From Thermoleophilaceae bacterium (GTDB lineage Bacteria > Actinomycetota > Thermoleophilia > Solirubrobacterales > Thermoleophilaceae), in the NCBI GenBank assembly GCA_013812065.1, contig JACCUC010000186.1, positions 1 to 35,633 of the forward strand: a stretch of DNA of 35,633 nucleotides. The letters run 5' to 3'. Below are positions 7,565-15,846 of the stretch, one piece after another. The notes below the pieces were generated by a model. It was not told the origin of the DNA and did not search any database. It saw nothing but the letters and a program-made list of their open reading frames with translations. Position numbers and translations under genes: made by a program. The first letter of the stretch is position 1, and every line of letters begins with the position of its first letter.

Positions 7565-7678
7565 GTGAAGGTTCGAGCTTCGGTCAAGCCCATGTGCGAG
7601 AAGTGCAAGATCGTGCGCCGTCATGGCGCCGTCTTGGTGATCTGCCCGAACCCTCGGCATAAGCAGCGACAAGGATAG
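7565..7678 (+). CDS. rpmJ: 50S ribosomal protein L36
   Basis: Smallest large-subunit protein, 37 aa: MKVRASVKPMCEKCKIVRRH followed by GAVLVICPNPRHKQRQG. The zinc ribbon C11-x2-C14, C27 and H32 is intact. GTG start at 7565 is preceded by GAGAG and GAGG elements. The frame is open upstream to another GTG at 7499 that would add 22 residues, but family conservation favours 7565. It leads rpsM by 7 nt. Confidence 0.93.
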   Translation: MKVRASVKPMCEKCKIVRRHGAVLVICPNPRHKQRQG

Positions 7679-7685
7679 GGAGCGT

Positions 7686-8066
7686 ATGGCGAGAATCGCG
7701 GGCGTGAACGTGCCACTCAACAAGCGCGTGGAGGTTGGACTCACGTACATCTACGGCGTCGGCGAGGCGACCGCTCGCAAGCTGCTCCAGGATGCCGGCA
7801 TCGATCCGGACACCTACGTCCGCGACCTCACCGACGATGAGGTCATCAGGCTCCGCAACTCCGTCGACCAGGAGCTGAGCGTCGAAGGCGATCTGCGCCG
7901 CGAGCGCTCCCAGAACGTCAAGCGCCTGATGGAGATCGGCGCCTACCGCGGCCTGCGCCACCGGCGCGGGCTGCCGGCCAACGGACAGCGGACGAAGACC
8001 AACGGCCGCACGCGCAAGGGTCCCCGGCGGATGCAGGTCGCCGGCAAGCGCAAGGTGAATAAGTAG
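7686..8066 (+). CDS. rpsM: 30S ribosomal protein S13
   Basis: Small-subunit head protein contacting the large subunit and P-site tRNA. 126 aa: MARIAGVNVPLNKRVEVGLT, YIYGVGEATARKLL (helix-hairpin-helix), RGLRHRRGLPANGQRTKTNG and the basic tail PRRMQVAGKRKVNK. AGGGAG stands 4-5 nt before the ATG. Second gene of the alpha operon here. Confidence 0.97.
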   Translation: MARIAGVNVPLNKRVEVGLTYIYGVGEATARKLLQDAGIDPDTYVRDLTDDEVIRLRNSVDQELSVEGDLRRERSQNVKRLMEIGAYRGLRHRRGLPANGQRTKTNGRTRKGPRRMQVAGKRKVNK

Positions 8067-8103
8067 TGGCCCTTCTGCGGCGACGTGACGGGAAGTACGA
8101 CTG

Positions 8104-8502
8104 ATGGCCCAGCAGCGCCCCGGACGCGGGCGCGGGCGTCGCCGTCCTCGCCGCAACGTACCTGTCGGTCAGGCCCACATCAAGACGAGCTTCAACAACA
8201 CGATCGTGACCCTCACCGATCGTGAGGGCAACGTGCTCGCCTGGGAGTCCGCGGGCGGCGCCGGCTTCAAGGGCTCGCGCAAGTCGACCCCGTTCGCCGC
8301 TCAGGTGACCGCCGACTCGGCGGCCCGCAAGGGCATGGAGCAGGGCCTCGAGAAGGTCGAGGTCTTCTCACGCGGCGCCGGCTCGGGTCGCGAGACCGCG
8401 ATCCGCTCGCTGCAGGCCGCCGGCCTCGAGGTCACGGGCCAGCGCGACGTCACGCCGCAGGCCCACAACGGCGTCCGGCCCAAGAAGCGGCGGAGGGTGT
8501 AG
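8104..8502 (+). CDS. rpsK: 30S ribosomal protein S11
   Basis: Platform protein of the small subunit. 132 aa with a basic N-terminus (PGRGRGRRRPRRNVP), HIKTSFNNTIVTLTDREGNV, GSRKSTPFAAQ and the terminal HNGVRPKKRRRV, all diagnostic for S11. A GGGAAG lies before the ATG. It follows rpsM after 37 nt and precedes rpsD by 2 nt. Confidence 0.97.
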   Translation: MAQQRPGRGRGRRRPRRNVPVGQAHIKTSFNNTIVTLTDREGNVLAWESAGGAGFKGSRKSTPFAAQVTADSAARKGMEQGLEKVEVFSRGAGSGRETAIRSLQAAGLEVTGQRDVTPQAHNGVRPKKRRRV

Positions 8503-8504
8503 GG

Positions 8505-9125
8505 ATGGCCCGTGATCGCGGCCCCCAGTGCAAGCAGTGCCGGCGCGAGGGCGAGAAGCTCTTCCTGAAGGGGGAGCGCTGCCTGACCGAGAAGTGCGGC
8601 GTCGAGCGACGCGCGTATCCGCCCGGCGAGCATGGGCGCGGGCGCCAGAAGCAGTCCGAGTACCGCCTTCAGCTACGCGAGAAGCAGAAGGCGCGGCGCT
8701 ACTACGGCGTGCTCGAGAAGCAGTTCCGCAACTACTACGATCGCGCGAGCCGCCAGAGCGGGGTCACCGGCGAGAACCTGCTGCGACTGCTCGAGAGCCG
8801 CTTCGACAACGTGCTCGTGCGGCTCGGCTTCGCGGGCTCTCGCCGCCAGGCGCGCCAACTCATCCTGCACGGCCATTGGGCGGTCAACGGCCGCCGCGTG
8901 AACATCCCTTCCTACCACGTTCGCGCGAACGACGTGATCGCCATGCGGGCGGGCTCGGGAGCGACTGACGCGGTCCGCGAGGCCACCGATCTCGTCTCCG
9001 CCGTCCCGGCCTGGCTCCAGGCCGACCACGACGGGCTTACGGCGAAGGTTCTGCGCCACCCGGAGCGGAGCGAAATCTCCGTGCCGGTGCAGGAGCAGCT
9101 CATCGTCGAGCTGTACTCGAAGTAA
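8505..9125 (+). CDS. rpsD: 30S ribosomal protein S4 (zinc-binding form)
   Basis: Primary 16S rRNA binder that nucleates assembly. 206 aa. N-terminal zinc motif C9-x2-C12 ... C26-x4-C31 marks the cysteine-containing paralogue. The S4 RNA-binding domain is SRFDNVLVRLGFAGSRRQAR followed by QLILHGHWAVNGRRVNIPSY. TAGGG just before the ATG serves as ribosome binding site. It is followed by an 83-nt gap before rpoA. Confidence 0.97.
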   Translation: MARDRGPQCKQCRREGEKLFLKGERCLTEKCGVERRAYPPGEHGRGRQKQSEYRLQLREKQKARRYYGVLEKQFRNYYDRASRQSGVTGENLLRLLESRFDNVLVRLGFAGSRRQARQLILHGHWAVNGRRVNIPSYHVRANDVIAMRAGSGATDAVREATDLVSAVPAWLQADHDGLTAKVLRHPERSEISVPVQEQLIVELYSK

Positions 9126-9154
9126 GAAGTCAACGCAGTAGTCCGAGCCCGTAG

Positions 9155-9170
9155 CCGCCCTCCAGGGCGG
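9155..9170 (+). promoter_or_regulatory. GC hairpin in the rpsD-rpoA gap
   Basis: CCGCCC-TCCA-GGGCGG forms a perfect 6-bp stem with a 4-nt loop, about 40 nt before rpoA. There is no U-tract after it, so it could be an attenuator, a processing site or a pause hairpin rather than a terminator. Confidence 0.4.
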
Positions 9171-9208
9171 ACAACCACGCGCCCGACCCGAAGAGAAGGA
9201 ACACGAGA

Positions 9209-10183
9209 ATGCTCGACTTCCAGACCCCTCAGATCTCCTCCGAGAAAATGGCCGACAACCGCACCCGCGCAACCGTCGAGCCGCTCGATCGAGGCTTCGG
9301 CTACACGTTTGGGAACTCGCTTCGGCGGGTGCTCCTCTCCTCGCTCGCCGGCGCCGCGGTCAAGAGCGTGCGCGTCGAGGGGGTGGCCCACGAGTTCTCG
9401 ACGATCGACGGCGTCACCGAGGACGTCACCGACATCGTGCTGAACTTGAAGGAGATCGTCTGCCGGATGCACTCCGAGGCCGATGAGGTCGAGGCCCCGC
9501 TCGTGGCCGACGGCCCCGGCGAGGTTACCGCGCACGACATCGACCTGCCGGCGGGCATCGAGATCCTCAACCCCGACGCCCACATCGCGACGCTCGAGCC
9601 GGGCACGCGGATCGAGATGTACCTGACCATCGGCCGGGGGCGCGGCTACTCGCCGGCCGAGGACAACAAGACCGAGGATCAGCCGATCGGGGTCATTCCG
9701 ATCGACTCGATCTTCTCGCCGGTCAAGCGCGTCGCCTACCAGGTCGAGACCGCCCGCGTCGGTCAGCGGACCGACTTCGACAAGCTCACCCTCGACGTCG
9801 AGACCGACGGCTCGAAGGAGCCCGAGGATGCGCTCGCCGAGGCGGCCGAGATCCTCATCAGCCGGCTGTCGATCTTCACCGAGGCTGACCGGGTGGAGGC
9901 GCTGCGAGGCGCGGGCGACGGCGTCGTCGAGGTGGGCGCGGATCTCGCGCCCGGGGGCGGCGGGATTCGGCGTGCCGACGGCATGGACGAGATCCTGATC
10001 GAGGAGCTCGAGCTCGGGGTGCGCTCCTACAACTGCCTTAAGCGGGCGGGGATCCAGACCGTCGGCGAGTTGCTCCAGCGCTCGGAGACCGAGCTCGCGG
10101 CCATCCCCAACTTTGGCTCGAAGTCGATCGAGGAGGTGAGGGAGACGCTCCGCGCCCGCGGGCTGTCGCTGCGCGACGCCTAG
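9209..10183 (+). CDS. rpoA: DNA-directed RNA polymerase subunit alpha
   Basis: Assembly platform of RNA polymerase. 324 aa. The N-terminal dimerisation domain (to about residue 230) includes VEPLDRGFGYTFGNSLRRVL and the insert loop GRGRGYSPAEDNK. A short linker leads to the C-terminal promoter-contact domain (about 250-324) with ELELGVRSYNCLKRAGIQTV and LAAIPNFGSKSIEEVRE. AGAAGGA 8 nt upstream is a good ribosome binding site and confirms the ATG. Confidence 0.97.
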   Translation: MLDFQTPQISSEKMADNRTRATVEPLDRGFGYTFGNSLRRVLLSSLAGAAVKSVRVEGVAHEFSTIDGVTEDVTDIVLNLKEIVCRMHSEADEVEAPLVADGPGEVTAHDIDLPAGIEILNPDAHIATLEPGTRIEMYLTIGRGRGYSPAEDNKTEDQPIGVIPIDSIFSPVKRVAYQVETARVGQRTDFDKLTLDVETDGSKEPEDALAEAAEILISRLSIFTEADRVEALRGAGDGVVEVGADLAPGGGGIRRADGMDEILIEELELGVRSYNCLKRAGIQTVGELLQRSETELAAIPNFGSKSIEEVRETLRARGLSLRDA

Positions 10184-10223
10184 ACCCAGACCGGGCCCGC
10201 GCCTCCCGCGCCACGCGGACGCG

Positions 10224-10229
10224 TACTCT
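10224..10229 (+). promoter_or_regulatory. Putative -10 element (TACTCT) for rplQ
   Basis: TACTCT ends 7 nt before the rplQ ATG in the 53-nt rpoA-rplQ gap, with no Shine-Dalgarno sequence. Leaderless pattern. Confidence 0.45.
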
Positions 10230-10236
10230 CAACGTC

Positions 10237-10590
10237 ATGCGCCACAAGAAGACCCGACACAAGCTCAGCCGCGACTCCGCGCACCGCAAGGCGCTGCTCA
10301 TGAACCTCTCGCGTGAGGTCATCGACCACGAGCGGATCCGAACCACGCACGCCAAGGCCAAGGCACTCCGTCCCGAGGTCGAGAAGCTGATCACGCTCGC
10401 CAAGCGCGGCGATCTCCACGCCCGCCGCCAGGCCATGGCCGCCCTCGGACAGGACAAGTTCGTCGTCTACAAGCTGTTCGAGGAGGTGGCGCCGCGGTAC
10501 TCGGAGCGCCCGGGGGGCTACACGCGCATCCTCAAGCTCGGACCGCGCCCCTCGGACGCCACCGAGATGGCGTTGATCGAGCTCGTGTAG
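10237..10590 (+). CDS. rplQ: 50S ribosomal protein L17
   Basis: Large-subunit protein near the exit tunnel. 117 aa: MRHKKTRHKLSRDSAHRKAL at the N-terminus, IRTTHAKAKALRPEVEKLIT in the middle and RPGGYTRILKLGPRPSDATE at the C-terminus. Last ribosomal gene of the cluster. It is followed after 11 nt by a methyltransferase instead of the truA often found here. Confidence 0.97.
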   Translation: MRHKKTRHKLSRDSAHRKALLMNLSREVIDHERIRTTHAKAKALRPEVEKLITLAKRGDLHARRQAMAALGQDKFVVYKLFEEVAPRYSERPGGYTRILKLGPRPSDATEMALIELV

Positions 10591-10601
10591 GCGGGGCAAG
10601 C

Positions 10602-11411
10602 GTGACCGACGTCGAGCAGCTCAAGGAAGCCACCCGGCAGGTCTGGAGCCGCGGCGACTACGTGAAGCTGGCGGCACGGGTCGAGAGCGCGGCACAGGAG
10701 CTCGTCGACGTCTGTGCGATCTCGGCCGGCCAGGAGGTGCTCGAGGTGGCGGCCGGGAACGGCAACGTCGCCGTGCTGGCGGCGCGCGAGGGAGCTGCCG
10801 TCGTGGCCTCGGACCTCACCCCGGCGATGGTCGAGCTCGGCCGTATGCGCACCGAGACCGAAGGGCTCGATGTCGAGTGGCGCATCGCGGACGCCGAGGA
10901 GCTTCCCTTCGACGACGAGAGCTTCGACTGCGTCACCTCGGCCTTCGGTGCGATGTTCGGTCCCCGCCCCGATGTCGTGGCCGGCGAGCTCTTTCGGGTG
11001 GTCCGGCCCGGAAACACGGTCGGCATGGCCAACTGGACGCCCGAGGGCTTCATGGGCCGCTTCTTCGAGCTCTTCAACCGTTACGGGCCGCCGCGACCCG
11101 ATGACCTGCCGCATCCACTCGAGTGGGGGAGGGAGGAGGTCGTACGCGAGCGCTTCGAAAGCCTCGCCGGATCGATATGGACCGAGCCGCGGTGGGTCCG
11201 CTGGAGCTTTGCCGACCCCGACGAGGGATTTCGCTTCTACGGCGAGACCGCCGGCTCGTCGAGCGCGCTCGTGGCGACGCTCGACGAGGAGGCGGTCGCG
11301 CGCCTACGGGCGGATTTCGTCGAGCTGGTCGAGGGGTGGAACCAGGCCTCCGACGGCTCGGTCGAGATCGACGCCGAGTACCTGCTCGTGGTCGCGCGCC
11401 GGCCGGGGTAG
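10602..11411 (+). CDS. Class I SAM-dependent methyltransferase
   Basis: 269 aa with a Rossmann-type methyltransferase domain. Motif I is VLEVAAGNGNVAVLAAREGA (about residues 46-65), the acidic end of strand 2 is VVASDLTPAMVELGR, and ADAEELPFDDESFDCVTSAF and the post-motif LFRVVRPGNTVGMANW follow. This arrangement resembles the UbiE/SAM-dependent small-molecule methyltransferases; the substrate cannot be told. GTG start with GGCGGGG upstream, 11 nt after rplQ, so probably read through from the alpha operon. It converges on the flavodoxin gene with 3 nt between stop codons. Confidence 0.85.
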   Translation: MTDVEQLKEATRQVWSRGDYVKLAARVESAAQELVDVCAISAGQEVLEVAAGNGNVAVLAAREGAAVVASDLTPAMVELGRMRTETEGLDVEWRIADAEELPFDDESFDCVTSAFGAMFGPRPDVVAGELFRVVRPGNTVGMANWTPEGFMGRFFELFNRYGPPRPDDLPHPLEWGREEVVRERFESLAGSIWTEPRWVRWSFADPDEGFRFYGETAGSSSALVATLDEEAVARLRADFVELVEGWNQASDGSVEIDAEYLLVVARRPG

Positions 11412-11414
11412 TCG

Positions 11415-12076
11415 CTACGACGGGCCGTCGACCTTGATCGGCTGCCAGCCCGGGACGGTGTTGCCCTCAGGCGGGATCGGACGCTCCCGCAGGATTCGGG
11501 CGAGGTGGACTACGTTGTGGGCCATCCAGCTCGCGGTCTTCCGGGTGTATGCGCTCCGGTTCCACCCGTCGGCCTCGATGAACGAGGGACCGGGGCCCGA
11601 GTCGCCCACCCAGTAGCAGTCCGCGTTGGGCGGGACCGGGCATCCCAGGTGCCCCAGGTTGAACAGCGTCGTGCCGGCGGCGTCGTGCGCTCCGTCCTCG
11701 TTGCCGGTCACGACGACGCCGCCGACCGTGTTGTAGAGGGGGTACTGACCGACCTCGTTCGTGTCGTTGTAGGTCCCGTCGAGGCGCTCGATCACCATCT
11801 GGCAGACGCTCGAGCGCACCCCGAACCAGATCGAGGTGCCGATGATCAGGATGTCGGCGGCGAGGATCTTGGCGAGGATCTTCGGCCACTCGTCGCCGTC
11901 GCCGAGGTCGGACTCGACGCCGAACGGGATGTGGTGGTCGACGATCCGCACGATCTCGGTCTCGCACTCGAGCTCGTCGAGGATCTCGGCGACCCGGTCG
12001 AGCAGCGCCTCGGTGTCGAGACCTGCGGCGAGGGCTTGAGCGTGCAGTTGAGCATCAGGGCCGTGAGGTCGGCCAT
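11415..12076 (-). CDS. Flavodoxin-family / NADPH-dependent FMN reductase-like protein, apparent frameshift near the N-terminus
   Basis: The first 20 codons, MADLTALMLNCTLKPSPQVS, read from the ATG at 12076 and are preceded by AGGAG. The rest of the flavodoxin fold (LDTEALLDRVAEILDEL, ILIIGTSIWFGVRSSVCQMV, GGVVVTGNEDGAHDAAG, ending at 11415) is in another frame. The switch lies around 12015-12022, where the sequence lacks one base relative to the pattern LKPSP..S.TEALL expected of this family. No slippery heptamer is visible. Either the base is lost in the assembly or the gene is a fresh pseudogene. Otherwise the domain looks complete and would bind FMN; partner unknown. Confidence 0.7.
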
Positions 12077-12115
12077 GGACGGCTCCTGTCTTCGGAGGGC
12101 GGGGTGAGTGGCGTG

Positions 12116-12121
12116 ACCCTA
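12116..12121 (-). promoter_or_regulatory. Putative -10 element (TAGGGT, minus strand) for the flavodoxin-family gene
   Basis: On the minus strand TAGGGT lies 39 nt before the ATG at 12076, leaving a short leader that contains AGGAG. It faces the truA promoter in the 101-nt divergent gap. Confidence 0.35.
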
Positions 12122-12162
12122 CCCGGAGCACGCGCTCGGCCGCAACACCCGAGGCGGTGACG

Positions 12163-12168
12163 TAAGGT
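12163..12168 (+). promoter_or_regulatory. Putative -10 element (TAAGGT) for truA
   Basis: TAAGGT ends 9 nt before the truA ATG. There is no ribosome binding site, so the mRNA is probably leaderless. Confidence 0.55.
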
Positions 12169-12177
12169 CGCCGTTCG

Positions 12178-12894
12178 ATGACCGCGCGGCTCGAGCTCGA
12201 GTACGACGGCGGCGGCTTTGCCGGCTGGGCTCGCCAACCGGGCGCGCGCACCGTACAGGGCGTCGTCGAGGAGGCGCTCGCGGCCGCGGGGCGGCCGGCC
12301 GTGCTGACTGTGGCCGGACGGACCGACGCGGGCGTCCACGCGCGCGGGCAGGTGGCGAGCCACGAGGGCCAGCCGCTTGCCGTCGAGAGGCTGAACGCAT
12401 CGCTGGCACCTGACGTTCGGGTGCTCAGCAGCGTCTCGGCGCTCGCGGGCTTCGACGCCCGTCGCGACGCTCGCGCCCGCACCTACCGCTATCGCGTCCT
12501 CGCCCGCCCGACCGCGAGCCCCTTCGAGCGCGGGCGGGCGCTGCACTGGCCGAAGCCTCTCGATCGCGACCTCCTCGCAGCGTGCGCGGAGCCCGTCTGC
12601 GGTCGCCACGACTTCAGCGCGTTCACGCCGACCAGGACCGACCACGTGCGCTTCGAGCGCGAGGTCTTGCGGGCCGAGTGGCTCCAGGACGGTGCGGACG
12701 CGCTCGAGCTGTGGATCGAGGCCGACGCGTTCATGCGCCACATGGTCCGGACCCTCGTAGGGACAATGCTCGACGTCGCGGGGACACGGCGGTCGCTCGA
12801 AGGTCTCGAGCGCCTGCTCGAGGGACGACCACGGTCGGACGCCGGTCCGACGGCCCCCGCGTGCGGGCTCTACCTGGAGTCGGTCCGGTACTGA
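12178..12894 (+). CDS. truA: tRNA pseudouridine(38-40) synthase TruA
   Basis: Isomerises U38-U40 in the anticodon arm of many tRNAs. 238 aa, slightly shorter than most homologues (about 245-270). YDGGGFAGWARQP at residues 9-21, catalytic Asp50 in AGRTDAGVHARGQV, the conserved ARTYRYRVLARP, and the C-terminal EADAFMRHMVRTLVGTMLDV. It is leaderless from TAAGGT. In many actinobacteria truA directly follows rplQ; here two genes intervene. Confidence 0.95.
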   Translation: MTARLELEYDGGGFAGWARQPGARTVQGVVEEALAAAGRPAVLTVAGRTDAGVHARGQVASHEGQPLAVERLNASLAPDVRVLSSVSALAGFDARRDARARTYRYRVLARPTASPFERGRALHWPKPLDRDLLAACAEPVCGRHDFSAFTPTRTDHVRFEREVLRAEWLQDGADALELWIEADAFMRHMVRTLVGTMLDVAGTRRSLEGLERLLEGRPRSDAGPTAPACGLYLESVRY

Positions 12895-12938
12895 CCGCAG
12901 ACGCGGAGTCGTAGCGCGGGCGCGCCCGCCCCGGCCCC

Positions 12939-12944
12939 TATCCT
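12939..12944 (+). promoter_or_regulatory. Putative -10 element (TATCCT) for surE-ligA
   Basis: TATCCT ends 11 nt before the surE ATG in the 61-nt truA-surE gap, again without a Shine-Dalgarno sequence. Confidence 0.5.
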
Positions 12945-12955
12945 CAGCGGTCGCC

Positions 12956-13768
12956 ATGAAGGTCCTCCTCACCAACGACGACGGCATCCAGGCCAAGGGC
13001 CTCAACACGATGCGCCGCGCCCTGTTGGCGCTCCCGGGCGTCGAGCTCGCCGTGATCGCACCCGACTCGAACCGCAGCGCGAGCGGCCGGGGGATCACCA
13101 CGCGCGCACCGCTGTGGGTCGAGGAGATCGCCTTCGGGGACGGCACGACCGGCTTTGCCACCGAGGGGACCCCCGTCGACTGCGTGCGCTTCGCCGCGCT
13201 TGGTCTCGTCGAGTCGTCGCCCGATCTGATCGTCTCGGGAATCAACCACGGCTCGAACCTCGGCGACGACATCACGTACTCGGGCACGGTGGCCGCGGCG
13301 CTCGAGGGCATCGTGCTCGGGATCCCGGCGATCGCCGTCTCGCAGCAGTCGGTGAGGGGGGAGATGGACTTCCGCCTCGGCGATCGCTTCGACTTCGAGC
13401 GCGCCGCCGCCTTCGTCGCGCGCCTCGTGGAGGAGCTCGCGGACGTGCCGATGCCCTCCGGCACGCTTCTGAACGTCAATTGCCCGGCCGGCGAGCCCCG
13501 CGGGGCGCGCGCCTCGAAGCTCGGGAAGCGGATCTATCGGGACAGCCTGCACCTCGCCGAGGAGAGCGGTGGACGGCGGCGCTACCGGATCTACGGCGAG
13601 AGCCCCGGCTATCACCACGAGGAGGGCACCGACTTCGCGGCGATCGCCGACTGCGCCATCTCGGTGACTCCCCTTCACTTCGATCTCACCGACACGGCCG
13701 GGATCGACGCGCTCGCCGGCTTCGACCTCGGCCGGCTGCTCGAGCCGGCGGTGAGCGGGGTTGACTAG
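12956..13768 (+). CDS. surE: 5'/3'-nucleotidase SurE
   Basis: Metal-dependent nucleoside monophosphate phosphatase of stationary-phase survival. 270 aa. Metal ligands Asp8-Asp9 in LLTNDDGIQAKGL, the Ser site in APDSNRSASGRGIT, and SGINHGSNLGDDITYSGTVA. It ends near the family length. Its last 8 nt overlap the TTG start of ligA, so the two are very likely translated together. Confidence 0.95.
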   Translation: MKVLLTNDDGIQAKGLNTMRRALLALPGVELAVIAPDSNRSASGRGITTRAPLWVEEIAFGDGTTGFATEGTPVDCVRFAALGLVESSPDLIVSGINHGSNLGDDITYSGTVAAALEGIVLGIPAIAVSQQSVRGEMDFRLGDRFDFERAAAFVARLVEELADVPMPSGTLLNVNCPAGEPRGARASKLGKRIYRDSLHLAEESGGRRRYRIYGESPGYHHEEGTDFAAIADCAISVTPLHFDLTDTAGIDALAGFDLGRLLEPAVSGVD

Positions 13769-15803
13769 CGCTCCGGGCGCAGAGCAGGGCGCGGCCGCCG
13801 AGCGCGCCGCCGAGCTGCGTTCGGAGATCGAGCGCCACAACCACCTGTACTACGTTCTCGACGAGCCCGCGGTCTCAGACGCCCAGTACGACGCGCTGCT
13901 CAATGAGCTGCGCGACCTCGAGGGCGTCCACCCCGAGCTGCTCACCCCCGACTCGCCGACCCAGCGCGTCGGCGGACATCCGCTCGAGAAGTTCATCCAG
14001 GTCGAGCACCTCCAGCCCATGCTGTCGCTCGCCAACGCCCGTGACGAGGGGGAGCTGCGCGCGTGGGCGGTTCGGGTGGCCACCCTCGCCGAGAAGAGCG
14101 GGCTCGACGGAAGCGCCATCGACTACGTGGCCGAGCCCAAGATCGACGGGCTCGCGATCTCGCTGCTGTACGAGGACGGGGCGCTCGTACGGGGAGCGAC
14201 CCGCGGCGACGGTGAGATCGGCGAGGACGTGACCCACAACCTGCGCACTATCGGCGCCATCCCGCTCCGGGTGCCCGACGCTCCGAGGACCCTCGAGGTC
14301 CGTGGCGAGGTCTACCTGCCGCGCTCGGCCTTTGCGCGCCTCAACGAGGTGCGCGCAGCCGCCGGCGAGCCGACCTTCGCCAATCCTCGCAACTCCGCCG
14401 CCGGCTCGATCCGCCAGCTCGATCCCCACGTCGCCGCCGCGCGACCGCTGTCGATCTGGTGCTACGGCGTCGGAGCCGTCGACGGCCTCGAGCTCGAGAC
14501 CCACCGCGAGTGGCTTGACTGGCTCCGCGCGCGCGGCTTCAAGGTCAGCCCGGAAGTCGAGGTCTACTCCGAGGTCGAGTCGCTCGCCGCGGGGTGTCGT
14601 GCCTGGGAGGAGCGCCGCGAGGCGCTCGACTACGAGATCGACGGTGTGGTCGTCAAGGTCAACGGGTTGTCGATCCAGCGCGGCCTCGGCGTCGTCGGTC
14701 GCGAGCCGCGCGGAGCGATCGCCTGGAAGTTCGCTCCCATGACCGCGCAGACCATCCTGCGCCGGGTGGCCTGGAACGTCGGTCGGACCGGCCACCTCGT
14801 GCCGTTCGCCGACCTCGAGCCGGTCCCGGTCTCCGGCGTGATCGTCAAGCTCGCCACGCTCCACAACGAGGAGGACCTCCACCGCAAGGACGTGCGCGAC
14901 GGCGACGAGGTGGTGGTCATGCGCGCCGGCGACGTAATCCCCCAGGTCGTGTCCCCGACGCCGGCGGCGCAGCGCAATCCCGAGCGCGGCGAGCCGCCGC
15001 GTCCGCCCGAGCGCTGTCCCTCCTGCGATACGCCGACCGTCAAGCCCGAGGAGGGGGTGTGGACGATCTGCCCCAACCGGGCGTCGTGCCCCGGTCAGCT
15101 CCACCAGGCGGTCAAGCACTTCGTCTCGCGCGGAGCCATGGACATCGAGGGCCTCGGCGAGCGCCAGGCCGAGCGCTTCCTGGCCGACGGCCTGATCGGC
15201 GACGTGGCCGGCATCTACGAGCTCGACCAGGAGCGACTCACCCGGCTCGAGGGCTTCGGCGAGACCTCGGCCGGCAATCTCCTGGCCGCGATCGACGTCT
15301 CGAAGGAGCGTCCCTTCCACCGTGTGCTGTTCGCGCTCGGAATCCCGGGAATCGGAGCAGTGGGCGCCCGCGCGCTCGCCCACCACCTGGGCTCGATGGA
15401 CGCCCTGCTCGGGGCCACGGCCGAGGACGTCGAGGAGATCGAGGGAATGGGCCCCGTGCTTGCCCGCGCGATCGTCGAGACCCTCGCCGAGGAGCGCACC
15501 CGCGCGTTGATCGAGCGCCTGCGCGCCCACGGCCTCCAGATGGAGGAGCGCGGCGCCGCCGCCCCGCCCGAGGGCCCGCTCTCGGGCCGCACGCTCGTCA
15601 TCACCGGCACGCTGCCGAATCTGTCGCGCGACGAGGCGACGGCCCGGATCGAGGCGGCGGGCGGCAGGGTCACGGGCTCGGTGTCGGGTAACACCGACTA
15701 CCTGGTCGCCGGCGACGACTCGGGGACCAAGCTCGCCCGCGCTCGGGAGGTGGGAATCGAGGTGATCGACGAGGCCGGTCTCGAGGCGCTCCTGGAGGGC
15801 TGA
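13761..15803 (+). CDS. ligA: NAD-dependent DNA ligase LigA
   Basis: Seals nicks during replication and repair using NAD+. 680 aa, all domains present: Ia domain with HNHLYYVLDEPAVSDAQYD; adenylation domain with nucleophile Lys127 in EPKIDGLAIS; OB fold; a four-Cys zinc finger (CPSC ... CPNRASC, about 419-441); helix-hairpin-helix repeats (EIEGMGPVLARAIVE); and a C-terminal BRCT domain from about residue 604 (LSGRTLVITGTLPNLSRDEA). TTG start at 13761 preceded by GCGGGG. It overlaps surE by 8 nt. Confidence 0.96.
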   Translation: MTSAPGAEQGAAAERAAELRSEIERHNHLYYVLDEPAVSDAQYDALLNELRDLEGVHPELLTPDSPTQRVGGHPLEKFIQVEHLQPMLSLANARDEGELRAWAVRVATLAEKSGLDGSAIDYVAEPKIDGLAISLLYEDGALVRGATRGDGEIGEDVTHNLRTIGAIPLRVPDAPRTLEVRGEVYLPRSAFARLNEVRAAAGEPTFANPRNSAAGSIRQLDPHVAAARPLSIWCYGVGAVDGLELETHREWLDWLRARGFKVSPEVEVYSEVESLAAGCRAWEERREALDYEIDGVVVKVNGLSIQRGLGVVGREPRGAIAWKFAPMTAQTILRRVAWNVGRTGHLVPFADLEPVPVSGVIVKLATLHNEEDLHRKDVRDGDEVVVMRAGDVIPQVVSPTPAAQRNPERGEPPRPPERCPSCDTPTVKPEEGVWTICPNRASCPGQLHQAVKHFVSRGAMDIEGLGERQAERFLADGLIGDVAGIYELDQERLTRLEGFGETSAGNLLAAIDVSKERPFHRVLFALGIPGIGAVGARALAHHLGSMDALLGATAEDVEEIEGMGPVLARAIVETLAEERTRALIERLRAHGLQMEERGAAAPPEGPLSGRTLVITGTLPNLSRDEATARIEAAGGRVTGSVSGNTDYLVAGDDSGTKLARAREVGIEVIDEAGLEALLEG

Positions 15804-15829
15804 CGGGCTTCGCACCCGGCGCTTTGCGC

Positions 15830-15835
15830 TAACGT
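15830..15835 (+). promoter_or_regulatory. Putative -10 element (TAACGT) for the patatin-like gene
   Basis: TAACGT ends 11 nt before the ATG at 15847, without a ribosome binding site. The same hexamer precedes the DUF3179 gene. Confidence 0.5.
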
Positions 15836-15846
15836 CGCGTGTCGGT

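Noticed and set aside
12015..12022. Programmed frameshift in the flavodoxin gene
   Set aside because: No slippery heptamer, stimulatory hairpin or internal ribosome binding site is visible; a lost base is simpler.
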